The notes under the pieces: generated by a model | What the model was told of the DNA's origin: nothing | The model's database searches: none | What the model saw: only the letters and a program-made list of their open reading frames with translations | Assembly (NCBI GenBank): GCA_030752795.1 | Contig: JASMDM010000010.1 | Span: 62,001-126,000, forward strand | Origin: SAR202 cluster bacterium | GTDB taxonomy: Bacteria; Chloroflexota; Dehalococcoidia; Lucifugimonadales; UBA1123 | Reading direction: 5' to 3' | DNA: 64,000 nucleotides | Position numbers and translations under genes: made by a program | Part shown: positions 8,262-17,280 of the stretch, piece after piece | Layout of the letters: the number at the start of each line of letters is the position of its first letter | Numbering within the stretch: the stretch's first letter is position 1

Positions 8262-9171
8262 CACGACTCGATTCGACAAAGCCACGACGCTGGCCTTCAT
8301 AGGTGCGGGCTACGTCGGCGGATCGCTGGCAATCGCGCTGGCGAACGCCGGGTACCCAGTCGTCGCGGTAGCCAGCCGGACCTTCGCATCGGCGCAAACC
8401 GTCGCCGACCGCATAGCAGGCTGCACCGCGGTCGAGAGCATCGCCGACGCCGCGAACCGAGCGCAGTTTGTCTTCATCACGACGCCGGACGACGCCATCG
8501 GACCGACGAGTGAGTCGATATCGTGGACGCAGGGCCAGGGAGTCGCCCACTGCTCGGGCGCGGCGTCCCTGGATATCTTCGATCCCGCGACTCGAAAAGG
8601 CGCGAGCGCTGGAGCATTCCATCCGCTGCAGTCCTTCAATTCGATCGACAACGGCGTCCAGTCCGTCCCCGGAACCACCTTCGGCATCGAGGGCGACGCT
8701 GCGATGCAGGGGTACCTGAGCGAAATGGCGCTGGCGATCGGCGGCAACCCGATCCTCTTGAAACCCGAGGACAAAGTGCTGTATCACACGTCCGGTGTTC
8801 TTATGGGCAACCTGCTGGCCGTGTTAGGATCGGTCGCGTCGAGGATTTGGGAGCGGTTCGACCATCCCACGGACGAGGGCGCGAAGGCGCTGGCCCCGAT
8901 GATGAAGGCAGTGGCGACCAATCTCGAAACGTCGGGTGTGCCCGGAGTGATCGCTGGCCCGTACCCAAGGGGCGACATCGGCACAATCCGCAAACATCTC
9001 GATGCCCTGAGTGCGGACGTCCCGGAATATCTGCCGCTATACTGTGAGTTGGCTCTGGCAGGCCTGCCATTCGCGGTCGAGAAAGGCTCCCTTGACCCCG
9101 AGCGAGCGCGAGAGATCGAAGCATTGGTAAATCGGTTCAAAACCCGCCAGGCGAGCAAGCAGACCGCCTGA
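8254..9171 (+). CDS. Rossmann-like/DUF2520 oxidoreductase, candidate ketopantoate reductase
   Basis: This 305-residue protein has an N-terminal NAD(P)-binding fold with TLAFIGAGYVGGSLAIALAN at about residues 11-30 (GxGxxG), then VFITTPDDAI. A DUF2520-type helical C-terminal domain (VLYHTSGVLMGNLLAVLGSV onwards) follows. HCSGAASLDIF and AFHPLQSF match the conserved active-site-side segments of this family. These proteins are relatives of 6-phosphogluconate-dehydrogenase-fold reductases and commonly neighbour panB and panC. Alternative ketopantoate reductases of this general fold (PanG) are known, so it probably reduces ketopantoate to pantoate here. That assignment rests on context. It starts inside the upstream gene (ATG 8254, stop 8261) and panB follows after 49 bp. 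Confidence 0.8.
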   Translation: MTDTTRFDKATTLAFIGAGYVGGSLAIALANAGYPVVAVASRTFASAQTVADRIAGCTAVESIADAANRAQFVFITTPDDAIGPTSESISWTQGQGVAHCSGAASLDIFDPATRKGASAGAFHPLQSFNSIDNGVQSVPGTTFGIEGDAAMQGYLSEMALAIGGNPILLKPEDKVLYHTSGVLMGNLLAVLGSVASRIWERFDHPTDEGAKALAPMMKAVATNLETSGVPGVIAGPYPRGDIGTIRKHLDALSADVPEYLPLYCELALAGLPFAVEKGSLDPERAREIEALVNRFKTRQASKQTA

Positions 9172-9220
9172 CAGGGAAGATCGGACTTCACTCAAGAGTG
9201 CACATGAGGAGGTACCAACG

Positions 9221-10069
9221 TTGCGCATAACCATCCGAGACCTGAAGCAGATGAAGCGTCGGGGCGAGAAGATTCCCATGATAACGGCCTACGACTACAC
9301 TTCGGCAAAGTTGCTGGAGCAGGCCGGAATCCCGCTGATGCTGGTCGGCGACAGCCTGGGCCAGGTCGTCCTCGGCTACGACTCGACCGTGCCTGTGACG
9401 ATGGACGAGATGGTCCACCACGTCAAAACCGTGGTGCGAGGCACGGAGAAGGCGCACATCATCGGCGACATGCCTTTCCTGAGCTACCATGCCGAGATCC
9501 CGGAGGCCATCCGCAACGCGGGACGCCTACTGAAAGACGGCGGCGCTCAATCGGTCAAACTCGAAGGCGGACAGTACATGGCTGAAACAGTGAGCCGCAT
9601 CGTCAAGAGCGGCATCCCAGTCATGGGCCACATCGGCCTGACTCCCCAATCCGTCAACCAACTAGGCGGCTATCGAGTGCAGGGCAAGTCGCTGAGCGCG
9701 GCGATGGACCTCATGGAAGACGCCAGGGTGCTCGAAGAGGCCGGCGCCTACGCGATTGTCCTCGAGTGCGTTCCGGCGCAGCTCGCCAAGTTGATCAGCG
9801 AGCGAGTCAAGGTCCCGACGATCGGCATCGGCGCCGGCGTCGGCTGCGACGGACAAGTGCAGATTTTCCACGATTTCCTGGGACTGTTCGACGACTTCGT
9901 TCCGAAGCATGCGCGCCGCTACGCTGAGCTCGGTGAAGCGATCAAAAACGCCGCCACCGTGTACATCTCCGACGTTCAGACGGAAGCGTTCCCAACCGAC
10001 AAGGAAAGCTTCACGATGAGCGAGTCGGTCCTGCACGAACTGGAGGGCCGCGCGTTCAAACCGGCATAA
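9221..10069 (+). CDS. panB: 3-methyl-2-oxobutanoate hydroxymethyltransferase
   Basis: PanB transfers a hydroxymethyl group from 5,10-methylene-THF to alpha-ketoisovalerate, giving ketopantoate, the first committed step of pantothenate synthesis. The 282-residue TIM-barrel protein is full length. It shows PMITAYDYTSAKLLEQAGI, the metal-binding VGDSLG and GDMPFLSY, SVKLEGG, GHIGLTPQSVNQLGGY, and the catalytic-glutamate segment AIVLECVP. The start is TTG at 9221, fixed by AGGAGG at 9207-9212 with an 8-base spacer. It follows the DUF2520 gene by 49 bp and precedes panC by 154 bp on the same strand. Confidence 0.97.
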   Translation: MRITIRDLKQMKRRGEKIPMITAYDYTSAKLLEQAGIPLMLVGDSLGQVVLGYDSTVPVTMDEMVHHVKTVVRGTEKAHIIGDMPFLSYHAEIPEAIRNAGRLLKDGGAQSVKLEGGQYMAETVSRIVKSGIPVMGHIGLTPQSVNQLGGYRVQGKSLSAAMDLMEDARVLEEAGAYAIVLECVPAQLAKLISERVKVPTIGIGAGVGCDGQVQIFHDFLGLFDDFVPKHARRYAELGEAIKNAATVYISDVQTEAFPTDKESFTMSESVLHELEGRAFKPA

Positions 10070-10223
10070 CTTCGACATCTTCCCGAACACATAGAAGAGC
10101 TCGGAGCCCCGTCCGTCGATTTTGGCGTTAGTGCAAGACGCCAGGCAATTCGAGCAGAATCTAGGCCGATCGGGCGTGACAATTCGCAGGTGAGGCCGCT
10201 CAAGTCGAGTGCGCTGACTGATT

Positions 10224-11057
10224 GTGAAAATCATCGAAACAGTTGACGCTTTTCGAGACGTCCGGCGTCGTACGCCGGACCCGCTGGGGCTCGTGCCGAC
10301 CATGGGCTACCTGCACGACGGCCACCTCGCCCTGGTCCGCCGCGCGCGAGCCGAGAACGCCAGCGTTGCCGCCAGCATCTTCGTGAACCCGACACAGTTC
10401 GCGCCAACCGAAGACCTGGCCACGTACCCTCGCGACATGGAAGGCGACCTCGAGAAGCTGGAGCGAGAGGGAGTCGACCTGGTGCTCGCGCCGAACGCCG
10501 ACGAAATGTATCCATCCGGATTCGACACTTTCGTCGATGTCGGGGACGTCGCGAACCGGCTCGAAGGAGCACATCGACCCGGCCACTTCCGCGGTGTCGC
10601 AACCGTCGTGTGCAAGCTTCTCACCATCGTCCGTCCGGACCGCGCCTACTTCGGCCAGAAAGACGCGCAGCAATCGATGGTGATCCGCAGACTCAGCGCC
10701 GACCTGAACCTCGGCGCGGAGATCGTTGTCGTTCCCACGGTGCGCGACGCGGACGGCCTGGCTCTCAGCAGCCGCAACGCGTACGTGAAGCCCGACCAAC
10801 GCGACGCCGCACTAACGCTGTCCCACTCCCTGAACCTCGCCAGACGCATGTACGACGATGGCGTTCGTGACGCCGAAAAGATCCGCTCCCAGATGCGCGA
10901 ACTCATCGCCGTGGTACCCGGCGCCAACCTCGACTACGTCAGCATCGCCGACGCCGACACACTCGCCGAGCTCGACGATATCGACCGCCCAGCCCTGGTA
11001 TCGCTCGCCGTCAACGTCGGCAGCGTCCGTCTGATCGACAACACGCTGCTGCCATAG
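10224..11057 (+). CDS. panC: Pantoate-beta-alanine ligase (pantothenate synthetase)
   Basis: PanC joins pantoate and beta-alanine with ATP through a pantoyl-adenylate. The 277-residue protein carries the nucleotidyltransferase motif LVPTMGYLHDGHLALV with HDGH at 31-34. It also has FVNPTQFAPTEDLATYPR, the pantoate-site segment RPGHFRGVATVVCKL, YFGQKDAQQ, and the ADGLALSSRNAY loop. The start is GTG at 10224. It closes the P1 peptidase-DUF2520-panB-panC run. No panD (aspartate decarboxylase, the usual beta-alanine source) is present in the window. Confidence 0.97.
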   Translation: MKIIETVDAFRDVRRRTPDPLGLVPTMGYLHDGHLALVRRARAENASVAASIFVNPTQFAPTEDLATYPRDMEGDLEKLEREGVDLVLAPNADEMYPSGFDTFVDVGDVANRLEGAHRPGHFRGVATVVCKLLTIVRPDRAYFGQKDAQQSMVIRRLSADLNLGAEIVVVPTVRDADGLALSSRNAYVKPDQRDAALTLSHSLNLARRMYDDGVRDAEKIRSQMRELIAVVPGANLDYVSIADADTLAELDDIDRPALVSLAVNVGSVRLIDNTLLP

Positions 11058-11264
11058 CGTTTCGGCAAGGCTGGCCGACTTCGACATCAATTGCGGCGCC
11101 TGCTATCTCAGTTAGGCTCCAACGCAGATCGCAACGTGGTTGACCGCCCATGACTCCCTGCTTCGGCGGCCGCCTCCGGCAACCCACCCAATGAACCTGT
11201 ATCATTGAAGCCCACCGGTGCTGCCGCCGCTCCTGACAGACCCGATTGATCCCAGATCCACGGA

Positions 11265-11330
11265 GGATACGTAAGGAGGCGAAGCCTCCCTTACGCGGGG
11301 GTCTGGGGGCGTCCCCAGAACACCTTCGCC
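11265..11330 (-). repeat. GC-rich dispersed repeat (CGCCCCCAGACCCCCGCG family), copy 1
   Basis: On the minus strand this 66-bp unit reads GGCGAAGGTGTTCTGGGG, then ACGCCCCCAGACCCCCGCGT, then AAGGGAGGCTTCGCCTCCTT. It aligns end to end with 60668-60745. The last part is a small hairpin (GGAGGCTTCGCCTCC). It fills the gap between panC and the enolase-superfamily gene. Confidence 0.75.
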
Positions 11331-11377
11331 AAACGCAATTAACTTCAGCGCCGAGCACACTACTCGAGGAGCAAACA

Positions 11378-12460
11378 ATGAAAATCACCGATGTCGAATG
11401 CCTAGTCTTGGACCGCTCGTTCCCGTTCGTACGGGTGCACACCGATGAAGGGATAACCGGCATCGGCGAGTGCTTCCGACGCCAACCCGGCGTGACCAAG
11501 ATGCTGGTCGACGAGCTGCTCAAGCCCGCCCTCGTCGGCAAAGATCCACTGGACACCGAAGTCCGCTGGCGCGACATGGCGCGAGCCGGTTCCGCGACCG
11601 AACTCGGGGGCGCGATCTACTGCGCCATCGCCGGATTGGACATCGCCCTGTGGGACATCAAAGGTAAAGTGCTCGGGATGCCGATCCACAAGCTGCTGGG
11701 CGGCAAAATTCACGACAAAGTCCACGTGTACGCTAGTTCGATGGCCCGCAACCTGACGCCGGAAGAAGAGGGCCGCCGCGCCGCGTCCCTCGTCGAGCAG
11801 GGATACGACACGTACAAGCTGCACAGCGCGGTCCCCGGCGCCATCGACGACCCGGCCGACCAGACGATCGCCACGGTCACAGCAGTGCGGAAAGCAGTCG
11901 GCGACGATGTCGACATCCTGGTCGACGTCAACGGCGCGTACTCGGTGCACCACGCCATCGAGATCGGCAAAGCGCTCGAGGACCTGGGCGTGTTCCATTT
12001 CGAGGAGCCGCGCCCCGCCAACGACCTCGAAGGCCTCGCCCAGATCGCGGACGCGCTGACCATACCGATCGCATCAGGCGAGATGATCTACGACCATTTC
12101 CAGTATCGCGACCTGATATTGCAGGGTCGGGTGGACATCATCCAGCCCGACATCGTCAAAGTGCCGGGCTTTACCGAGTTCCAGAAGATCGCGACGCTTG
12201 CCTCGGCATTCGGCATCCCGATCACGGTGCACAACACCCAGCCGATTCTGAGCACGGTCGCGCACCTGCACTTCTGCGCAACGAGCCCGATGACTCCATA
12301 CGCGCAGGAGTACAACATCGAGCACATCTCGATCCGCGACGAAATCTCGGTGCTGAAGGAGCCCCTCGAAGTCATCGACGGCCACATAGCCGTCCCCGAC
12401 GGCCCCGGCCTCGGCGTGGAACTTGACGAAGCCGCGCTTAAGGAGCTCGCCTCGCGCTAA
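11378..12460 (+). CDS. Enolase-superfamily (mandelate racemase/muconate lactonizing) enzyme with KxH motif
   Basis: This 360-residue protein has an N-terminal capping domain and a C-terminal beta/alpha barrel. Metal ligands are Asp183 (LVDVNGAY), Glu209 (FEEPRP) and Glu235 (IASGEM). The His/Asp dyad of the mandelate-racemase group is Asp258 (QPDIVK) and His285 (ITVHN). At the position of the usual Lys-x-Lys the sequence is Lys147-Leu-His149, so the normal second lysine base is histidine. Members abstract an alpha proton from acid-sugar or similar carboxylates, giving dehydration or racemisation; the substrate is not identifiable. ATG 11378 is chosen because GAGGAG lies at 11366-11371. Many paralogues of this superfamily are reported in SAR202. 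Confidence 0.88.
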   Translation: MKITDVECLVLDRSFPFVRVHTDEGITGIGECFRRQPGVTKMLVDELLKPALVGKDPLDTEVRWRDMARAGSATELGGAIYCAIAGLDIALWDIKGKVLGMPIHKLLGGKIHDKVHVYASSMARNLTPEEEGRRAASLVEQGYDTYKLHSAVPGAIDDPADQTIATVTAVRKAVGDDVDILVDVNGAYSVHHAIEIGKALEDLGVFHFEEPRPANDLEGLAQIADALTIPIASGEMIYDHFQYRDLILQGRVDIIQPDIVKVPGFTEFQKIATLASAFGIPITVHNTQPILSTVAHLHFCATSPMTPYAQEYNIEHISIRDEISVLKEPLEVIDGHIAVPDGPGLGVELDEAALKELASR

Positions 12461-12521
12461 GCGGAGACCAATTCGTGGGGATTGCAAAGGGGCACGCCCC
12501 TTTGTGCGTCGGCCTCGGCCA

Positions 12522-14453
12522 TCACAGGTTCTCGATGTGCACCGGCTCGATGTCGTCGGCGAGATCGAAGCCGAGGATACGCGAGTAGAAGTACAGCTCC
12601 GAATTCAGCGCTCGAATGACGTTCTCGGCCTTGCGGAAGCCGTGTTGCTCTCCCTCGAACGGCAGGTAGGCGACCGGCAGGCCTTTCTTCTTCAGAGCAT
12701 CGACCATCATCTCGGCTTGGTTGGGCAACACGATCTTGTCCTCCAGGCCTTGCAACAGGATGATCGGGCACGACAGCAACTCCGTGTGGTGGATCGGCGA
12801 CCGCTCGACGTACAGGTCTCGGCACTCAGGGTACGGGCCGACCATCGAGTCCATGTACCGCGATTCGAATTTGTGGGTTTCCTTGGCCAGCGCCTCCAGG
12901 TCGGCGACACCGTAGTAGGAGGCCCCGACCTTGAACACGTCTCGGAACGTCAGCGACGCCAAGGTCGTGTAGCCGCCCGCGCTGCCGCCGCGAATGATGA
13001 GCCGTTCGCCGTCGACGTCGCCGCGATCCACTAGGTGCTGCGCCGCGTTGACGCAGTCGGCGATGTCGACGATTCCCCAGCGCCCGTTCAGCCGGCGACG
13101 GTACTCGGTGCCGTAGCCGGTGCTGCCGCCGTAGTTGACGTCCACGACCGCGATGCCCCGGCTAGTCCAAAACTGGTACGCCAGGTTAAACGACGACATC
13201 GCCGCGCCCGTCGGGCCTCCGTGGCTGACGACGAGCAGCGGAGGCCGCTCGCCGGTCGGGCCTTCGAAATCGGAGTTGCGAGCGGGGTAGTAGAAGGCGT
13301 GGGCCATCAAGCCGTCGTCGGTCGGGAACTCGATCGTCTCGGGCACGGAAAGGTACCCGTCGTCGACCCCGACCTCTTCCGATCGCTTGAGCACCTCCAT
13401 CGCCCCGCTGTCGGGGCGCAGACGAACGATCGCCCCGGGTTCGGTGGCTGAGCTCGCCTCGAACACGAACTGGTCCGGCGACGCCTTGATGTCGCCCCGG
13501 CCGACCTCGGTGTACGGCCAGTCGATGTTCGTGAGCTCCAGCGTCTCGGTGTCGATGCTCGCGAGGCTCCAGACGCCGCGGCGATTGATCTCGCACACAA
13601 TTCGCGTCGCCGACTCGAAGGAGTAGGTCTCCTGCCCGAGGGCCCACTGCGGCGTGCCGAACTCCGCGTCCATCGGCGCGACGGGTTGAGTCTCGCCATC
13701 GATCAAGCGGTACAGGTTCCACCAGCCGGAGCGATCGGACACGAAGTACAATACGCCGTCCGGAGACCATTCGGGTTGGAAGATCGATTCGGTCGGGCCC
13801 CCGGCAACCAGGCTCACGTCCTCGAGCGACCCGTCGTCCGCGATCCGCGCCGTCCACAGCTCGACGCCGTCCCACGGCATGTTGGGGTGGTTCCAGGCCA
13901 TCCAGGCGAGCGTCGACCCGCCCGAGCTCAGGGCAGGCGACGAGTAGAAGTCGGCGCCGGAGACCAGGACATCGCCTTCGCCGCCGTTCTCCAAGTCGAT
14001 GCTGACAAGCGTGTTGACGGCCTCCTGTCCCTCGACGGTGTGGTCCTCGCGAACGCACACCATCCGGTTTCGACGCCGGTCGACGACTCCGTCCGCGTAT
14101 CGAAGCTCGACTGCGGGAGTCAACGGCGTCGGCTCACCGCCTGGTTCCTGGCGATACAGGCGCTGGTCGACAAAGTTCGTGAAGTAGATGACGCCGTCGG
14201 ATACGGCGAAGGATCGTCCGCCGTACTCGTGCACACGCGTGCGCACGTTGAACGGCGCGGGCGTCACGTCGGTCACGACGCCGTCAGCCCCACGACGCAC
14301 GACGACATTGCGCGCGCCCTCCTGGGGGCGCATCTCGACCCAGTAGATGTCGTCGCTCTCAAGTTCGATCTGCCCGAGCCCGACAGAGTCGGCAACGATG
14401 CTCTCGGCGGTTATCGGCGACTTCCATGAGCCGTAAGGGGCGATGGTCGGCAT
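12522..14453 (-). CDS. Prolyl-oligopeptidase family (S9) serine peptidase, cytosolic
   Basis: This 643-residue protein has an N-terminal beta-propeller (residues about 20-390, with repeats such as [20 protein letters not shown]) and a C-terminal alpha/beta-hydrolase domain. The catalytic triad is Ser491 in RGGSAGGYT, Asp572 in LEDKIVLP and His604 in EGEQHGF. This fits the dipeptidyl/acylaminoacyl-peptidase branch that trims short or blocked peptides. There is no signal peptide. ATG 14453 follows AAGGAC and is preferred over an upstream in-frame codon, because the longer form would be translated from the repeat at 14536-14626. It is last in a minus-strand series from 19826. Confidence 0.9.
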   Translation of the reverse strand: MPTIAPYGSWKSPITAESIVADSVGLGQIELESDDIYWVEMRPQEGARNVVVRRGADGVVTDVTPAPFNVRTRVHEYGGRSFAVSDGVIYFTNFVDQRLYRQEPGGEPTPLTPAVELRYADGVVDRRRNRMVCVREDHTVEGQEAVNTLVSIDLENGGEGDVLVSGADFYSSPALSSGGSTLAWMAWNHPNMPWDGVELWTARIADDGSLEDVSLVAGGPTESIFQPEWSPDGVLYFVSDRSGWWNLYRLIDGETQPVAPMDAEFGTPQWALGQETYSFESATRIVCEINRRGVWSLASIDTETLELTNIDWPYTEVGRGDIKASPDQFVFEASSATEPGAIVRLRPDSGAMEVLKRSEEVGVDDGYLSVPETIEFPTDDGLMAHAFYYPARNSDFEGPTGERPPLLVVSHGGPTGAAMSSFNLAYQFWTSRGIAVVDVNYGGSTGYGTEYRRRLNGRWGIVDIADCVNAAQHLVDRGDVDGERLIIRGGSAGGYTTLASLTFRDVFKVGASYYGVADLEALAKETHKFESRYMDSMVGPYPECRDLYVERSPIHHTELLSCPIILLQGLEDKIVLPNQAEMMVDALKKKGLPVAYLPFEGEQHGFRKAENVIRALNSELYFYSRILGFDLADDIEPVHIENL

Positions 14454-14535
14454 TGTTAGTCCTTGATGAAGCTTTGGGGGTGATTGTGGAGCTTGGCCCT
14501 TATGGTGATCAAATAAACACTTGTTCGAGGCATTT

Positions 14536-14626
14536 GCCATCCTGAGCGAAGTCGAAGGATCTGGGGCGCCGCAGACGATCGAGTGTGTTTTGCGACCAGA
14601 TTCTTCGGCTGCGACCTCTGAATGAC
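14536..14626. repeat. REPIN-like element, copy B (91 bp)
   Basis: The left arm is GCCATCCTGAGCGAAGTCGA followed by AGGATCTGG. The right arm is CCAGATTCTTCGGCTGCGAC followed by CTCTGAATGAC. The arms are imperfect reverse complements separated by about 30 bp. It lies upstream of the S9 peptidase start and downstream of the aldo/keto reductase, and adjoins an inverted copy of the GGTGCTCTGGC motif at about 14651-14681. Confidence 0.75.
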
Positions 14627-14710
14627 ATATTTCGTACGGCGCCACTTATTATCTTGAACGCCATAAGCGCCAGAGCACCGGGCAACGTCTCGACGCGGCG
14701 AACGCGCGCC

Positions 14711-15523
14711 TCACAACAAGCGCTCGGTCTCCTGCCGAACGTGGTCGCGGAGCTCTGGAGGCAACGGGCCGATTGAACCGGCCTTCGCGTTTTCGTGGAT
14801 GCGCTCGGGCCGCGATGTGGCAGGGATCGCTGAGCTCAACCGCGAGTCGGACAGCACCCACGCCAGAAGCGCCTGCGCCCAGGTTTCGATTCCAAGTTCG
14901 GCGAGCGGGGCGAGGTCCGGCTCGGACTTGAGCTCCTTCACGTAGCGCCCCTTCTTGAGCGGCTCCATGACCAGAATGCCGACACCGAGTTCCTCCGCGG
15001 CAGGCAGTATCTCAGCCTCGCAACCACGCTCGATGACGTTGTACGGGATTTGCATCGCGTCGATGCGGCCGGCTTTCATCAACTCGACGATGACCGGGTA
15101 CGCCTCATACACCATCGCCGTGACGCCGATTATCCCGATCTTGCCTTCGTCCTTCAGCGCCTCCAGCGTCGGCAGGTGCGTCTCCCAGTCGATCATGTTG
15201 TGGATCTGGTACAGGTCGATGTAGTCCGTCTGAAACAGCTCGAACGACTGCGCGATCTGGGCCTTTCCAGCCTCTTTACCTTCGCACCGAACCTTCGACG
15301 CCAGGTAGAACTGATCGCGACGACCCTCCGTCGTCTAGCCCACCACGCGCTCAGCGGCGCCGTACGCCGACGCGCAATCGATCAGGTTCATCTGTTCTAC
15401 AATGCAGTTGTCGACGATCTGGCTTCGCACGGCGATGTCCTCGTCTGACGAGACGTCGAACGCCCTCAGCGTGCCCAACCCGATCGCGGACACTTCGATG
15501 TTTCCGATTTTGCGGTATTCCAA
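14711..15523 (-). pseudogene. Aldo/keto reductase interrupted by an in-frame TAG
   Basis: This is an aldo/keto reductase of about 270 residues. The N-terminal part (EYRKIGNIEVSAIGLGTL, then LIDCASAYGAAERVVG) ends at a TAG at 15335-15337. Translation of the same frame beyond it continues directly as GRRDQFYLASKVRCEGKEAG, DYIDLYQIHNMIDWE and onwards to 14711, with no frame change. All four catalytic positions are present (Asp and Tyr before the stop, Lys in ASKV, His in QIH). At the stop position relatives often have Glu, so GAG to TAG is the simplest lesion. The start is TTG at 15523 after TTAGGAGAACGAAA. Either a nonsense pseudogene, a suppressed stop or a base-call error is possible. Confidence 0.8.
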
Positions 15524-15572
15524 ATTTCGTTCTCCTAAATGTCTGCTGTCTGCTGAGAATCCGGCTCGATGC

Positions 15573-16334
15573 TCACCCTCGCCCGATGAAAGGCATTTTT
15601 GTTGCGATGAGCTGGATGAATTGCACGTTCGCGTCCAGCGGCAGATTCGACATGAACACGATCGCTTCCGCGACATGTTCCACGTCGAACCGCGGCTCGA
15701 TGCGGACCTCGCCGTCGGCTTGCAGCGCTCCGATTGTGCTCATGCGATCGGTCGCGGTGGTCGCGGCGTTGCCGATGTCGATCTGGCTGCAAGCGATGTT
15801 GTACTTTCGCCCGTCGAGCGAGGCCGCCTTCGTGAGACCGGTGATCCCGTGCTTGGTGGCGACGTACGGCGCGGAGTTCGGACGAGGCACATGCGACGCC
15901 GTCGAGCCGTTGTTGATGATCCGGCCGCCCATCGGATCCTGGTTCTTCATGATCTTAATCGCTTCCTGCGTGCATAGGAACGTGCCGGTCAGGTTGCTTT
16001 CCACGACGCGCTTCCACTGCTCGTAGGTCAAGTCCTCGAGCAACACCCCCGGAGCGCCGTGTCCAGCGTTGTTGAACAGCACGTCGAGGCGTCCAAACGC
16101 GTCGACCGTCTTGGCGAACAGCGAAGCGACAGCCGCGGGCTCGCCCACGTCTGTCGGCACGGTAATCGTCCGGGAACCGAGCTCGCCCGCCTCTTGGACG
16201 GTTTCTTCGAGCGGCTCGGCGCGTCGGCCAGCCAGCACGACGGAGTACCCGTTTTCCAGTAACGCAAGGGCGGAGTACTTGCCGACCCCGGTGCCGGCGC
16301 CAGTCACGATTGCAACCCTACCATTTGACGTCAT
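15573..16334 (-). CDS. Short-chain dehydrogenase/reductase (tandem paralogue 1)
   Basis: This 253-residue classical SDR has the cofactor loop TGAGTGVG at about 11-18, [19 protein letters not shown] near 86-96, and the catalytic Ser/Tyr/Lys region [23 protein letters not shown] (Ser, then YxxxK) near 145-167. Substrate is unknown. It is clearly paralogous to the adjacent protein at 16410-17168: YEQW, the [10 protein letters not shown] segment, PRPNSAPY and [20 protein letters not shown] are shared, as is the C-terminal KMPFxGRG. ATG 16334 follows GGAGGATC. It lies in a minus-strand series with CoA-transferases, suggesting oxidation of a hydroxyacyl or alcohol intermediate. Confidence 0.9.
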   Translation of the reverse strand: MTSNGRVAIVTGAGTGVGKYSALALLENGYSVVLAGRRAEPLEETVQEAGELGSRTITVPTDVGEPAAVASLFAKTVDAFGRLDVLFNNAGHGAPGVLLEDLTYEQWKRVVESNLTGTFLCTQEAIKIMKNQDPMGGRIINNGSTASHVPRPNSAPYVATKHGITGLTKAASLDGRKYNIACSQIDIGNAATTATDRMSTIGALQADGEVRIEPRFDVEHVAEAIVFMSNLPLDANVQFIQLIATKMPFIGRG

Positions 16335-16409
16335 CGGTCAGATCCTCCACACACTTGAATCGGATTCGCCCCCCCACTGATCTTCAGCCCTCTGCCGAGG
16401 ACTCCGAGG

Positions 16410-17168
16410 TTAACCGCGGCCGACGAACGGCATCTTTGTCGCCATGATCGTGATGAACTGCACGTTGGTTTCCAGCGGCAGGTTGGAGATGTACAGCACC
16501 GTTTCCGCGACGTGCGCCACGTCGAACGTCGGCTCGATTGCGACCTCACCGCTTGCCTGCGGAACGCCCTGGCCCATCCGCTGTGTCATCGGAGTTGCAG
16601 CGTTGCCGATGTCGATCTGGCTGCACGCGATGTTGTACTTGCGGCCGTCGAGCGAGGTCGCCTTCGTGAGGCCGGTGACGCCGTGCTTGGTGGCGGTGTA
16701 GGGCGCGGAGTTCGGTCGCGGCGTGTGCGCCGAAATCGAGCCGTTGTTGATTATGCGGCCCCCCATCGGGTACTGCGCTTTCATGATCCGGATCGCGTGC
16801 TGGGTGCACAGGAACGTGCCGGTAAGATTGGCGTCAACGACCCCGATCCACTGTTCGTACGTCAGGTCTTCCATGAGCACGCCGGGCGAGCCGTGGCCGG
16901 CATTGTTGAACACCACGTCCAGGCGTCCGAACGCGTCCATCGTCTTCGAGAACAGCTCCGCAACCGACTCAGGATTGCCCACGTCGCCCTGGACGGCCAG
17001 TATTCGCGAGCCGCCCTCGCCAGCATCGGATATCGTCTCTTCCATCGGCTCGGTGCGACGTCCCGATATCGCGACGGAATACCCGTCCTGTACCAGCGCC
17101 AGGGCGGACTGCTTGCCGATGCCGCTGCCGCCGCCCGTAATAATAGCCACTCGTCCGTTTGAAGCCAT
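16410..17168 (-). CDS. Short-chain dehydrogenase/reductase (tandem paralogue 2)
   Basis: This 252-residue classical SDR has [16 protein letters not shown] at the N-terminus, [20 protein letters not shown], and [23 protein letters not shown] holding the Ser and YxxxK catalytic residues. It shares most of its length with the downstream SDR at 15573-16334, consistent with a recent tandem duplication followed by specialisation. ATG 17168 follows AGGAG. The gap to the next gene downstream is 75 bp. A pair of similar SDRs could reduce or oxidise related substrates or opposite stereoisomers; that is inference. Confidence 0.9.
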   Translation of the reverse strand: MASNGRVAIITGGGSGIGKQSALALVQDGYSVAISGRRTEPMEETISDAGEGGSRILAVQGDVGNPESVAELFSKTMDAFGRLDVVFNNAGHGSPGVLMEDLTYEQWIGVVDANLTGTFLCTQHAIRIMKAQYPMGGRIINNGSISAHTPRPNSAPYTATKHGVTGLTKATSLDGRKYNIACSQIDIGNAATPMTQRMGQGVPQASGEVAIEPTFDVAHVAETVLYISNLPLETNVQFITIMATKMPFVGRG

Positions 17169-17280
17169 TGGTCATTTCTCCTAGCAATCTTGTGCGAAGA
17201 TGTGTACTCGCCAGAGTTGTGCCCGCTGGCGGTCGACGATCGTCGAGGCGTGATCGCCAACTACCGGTGCTGAGTAGCGA

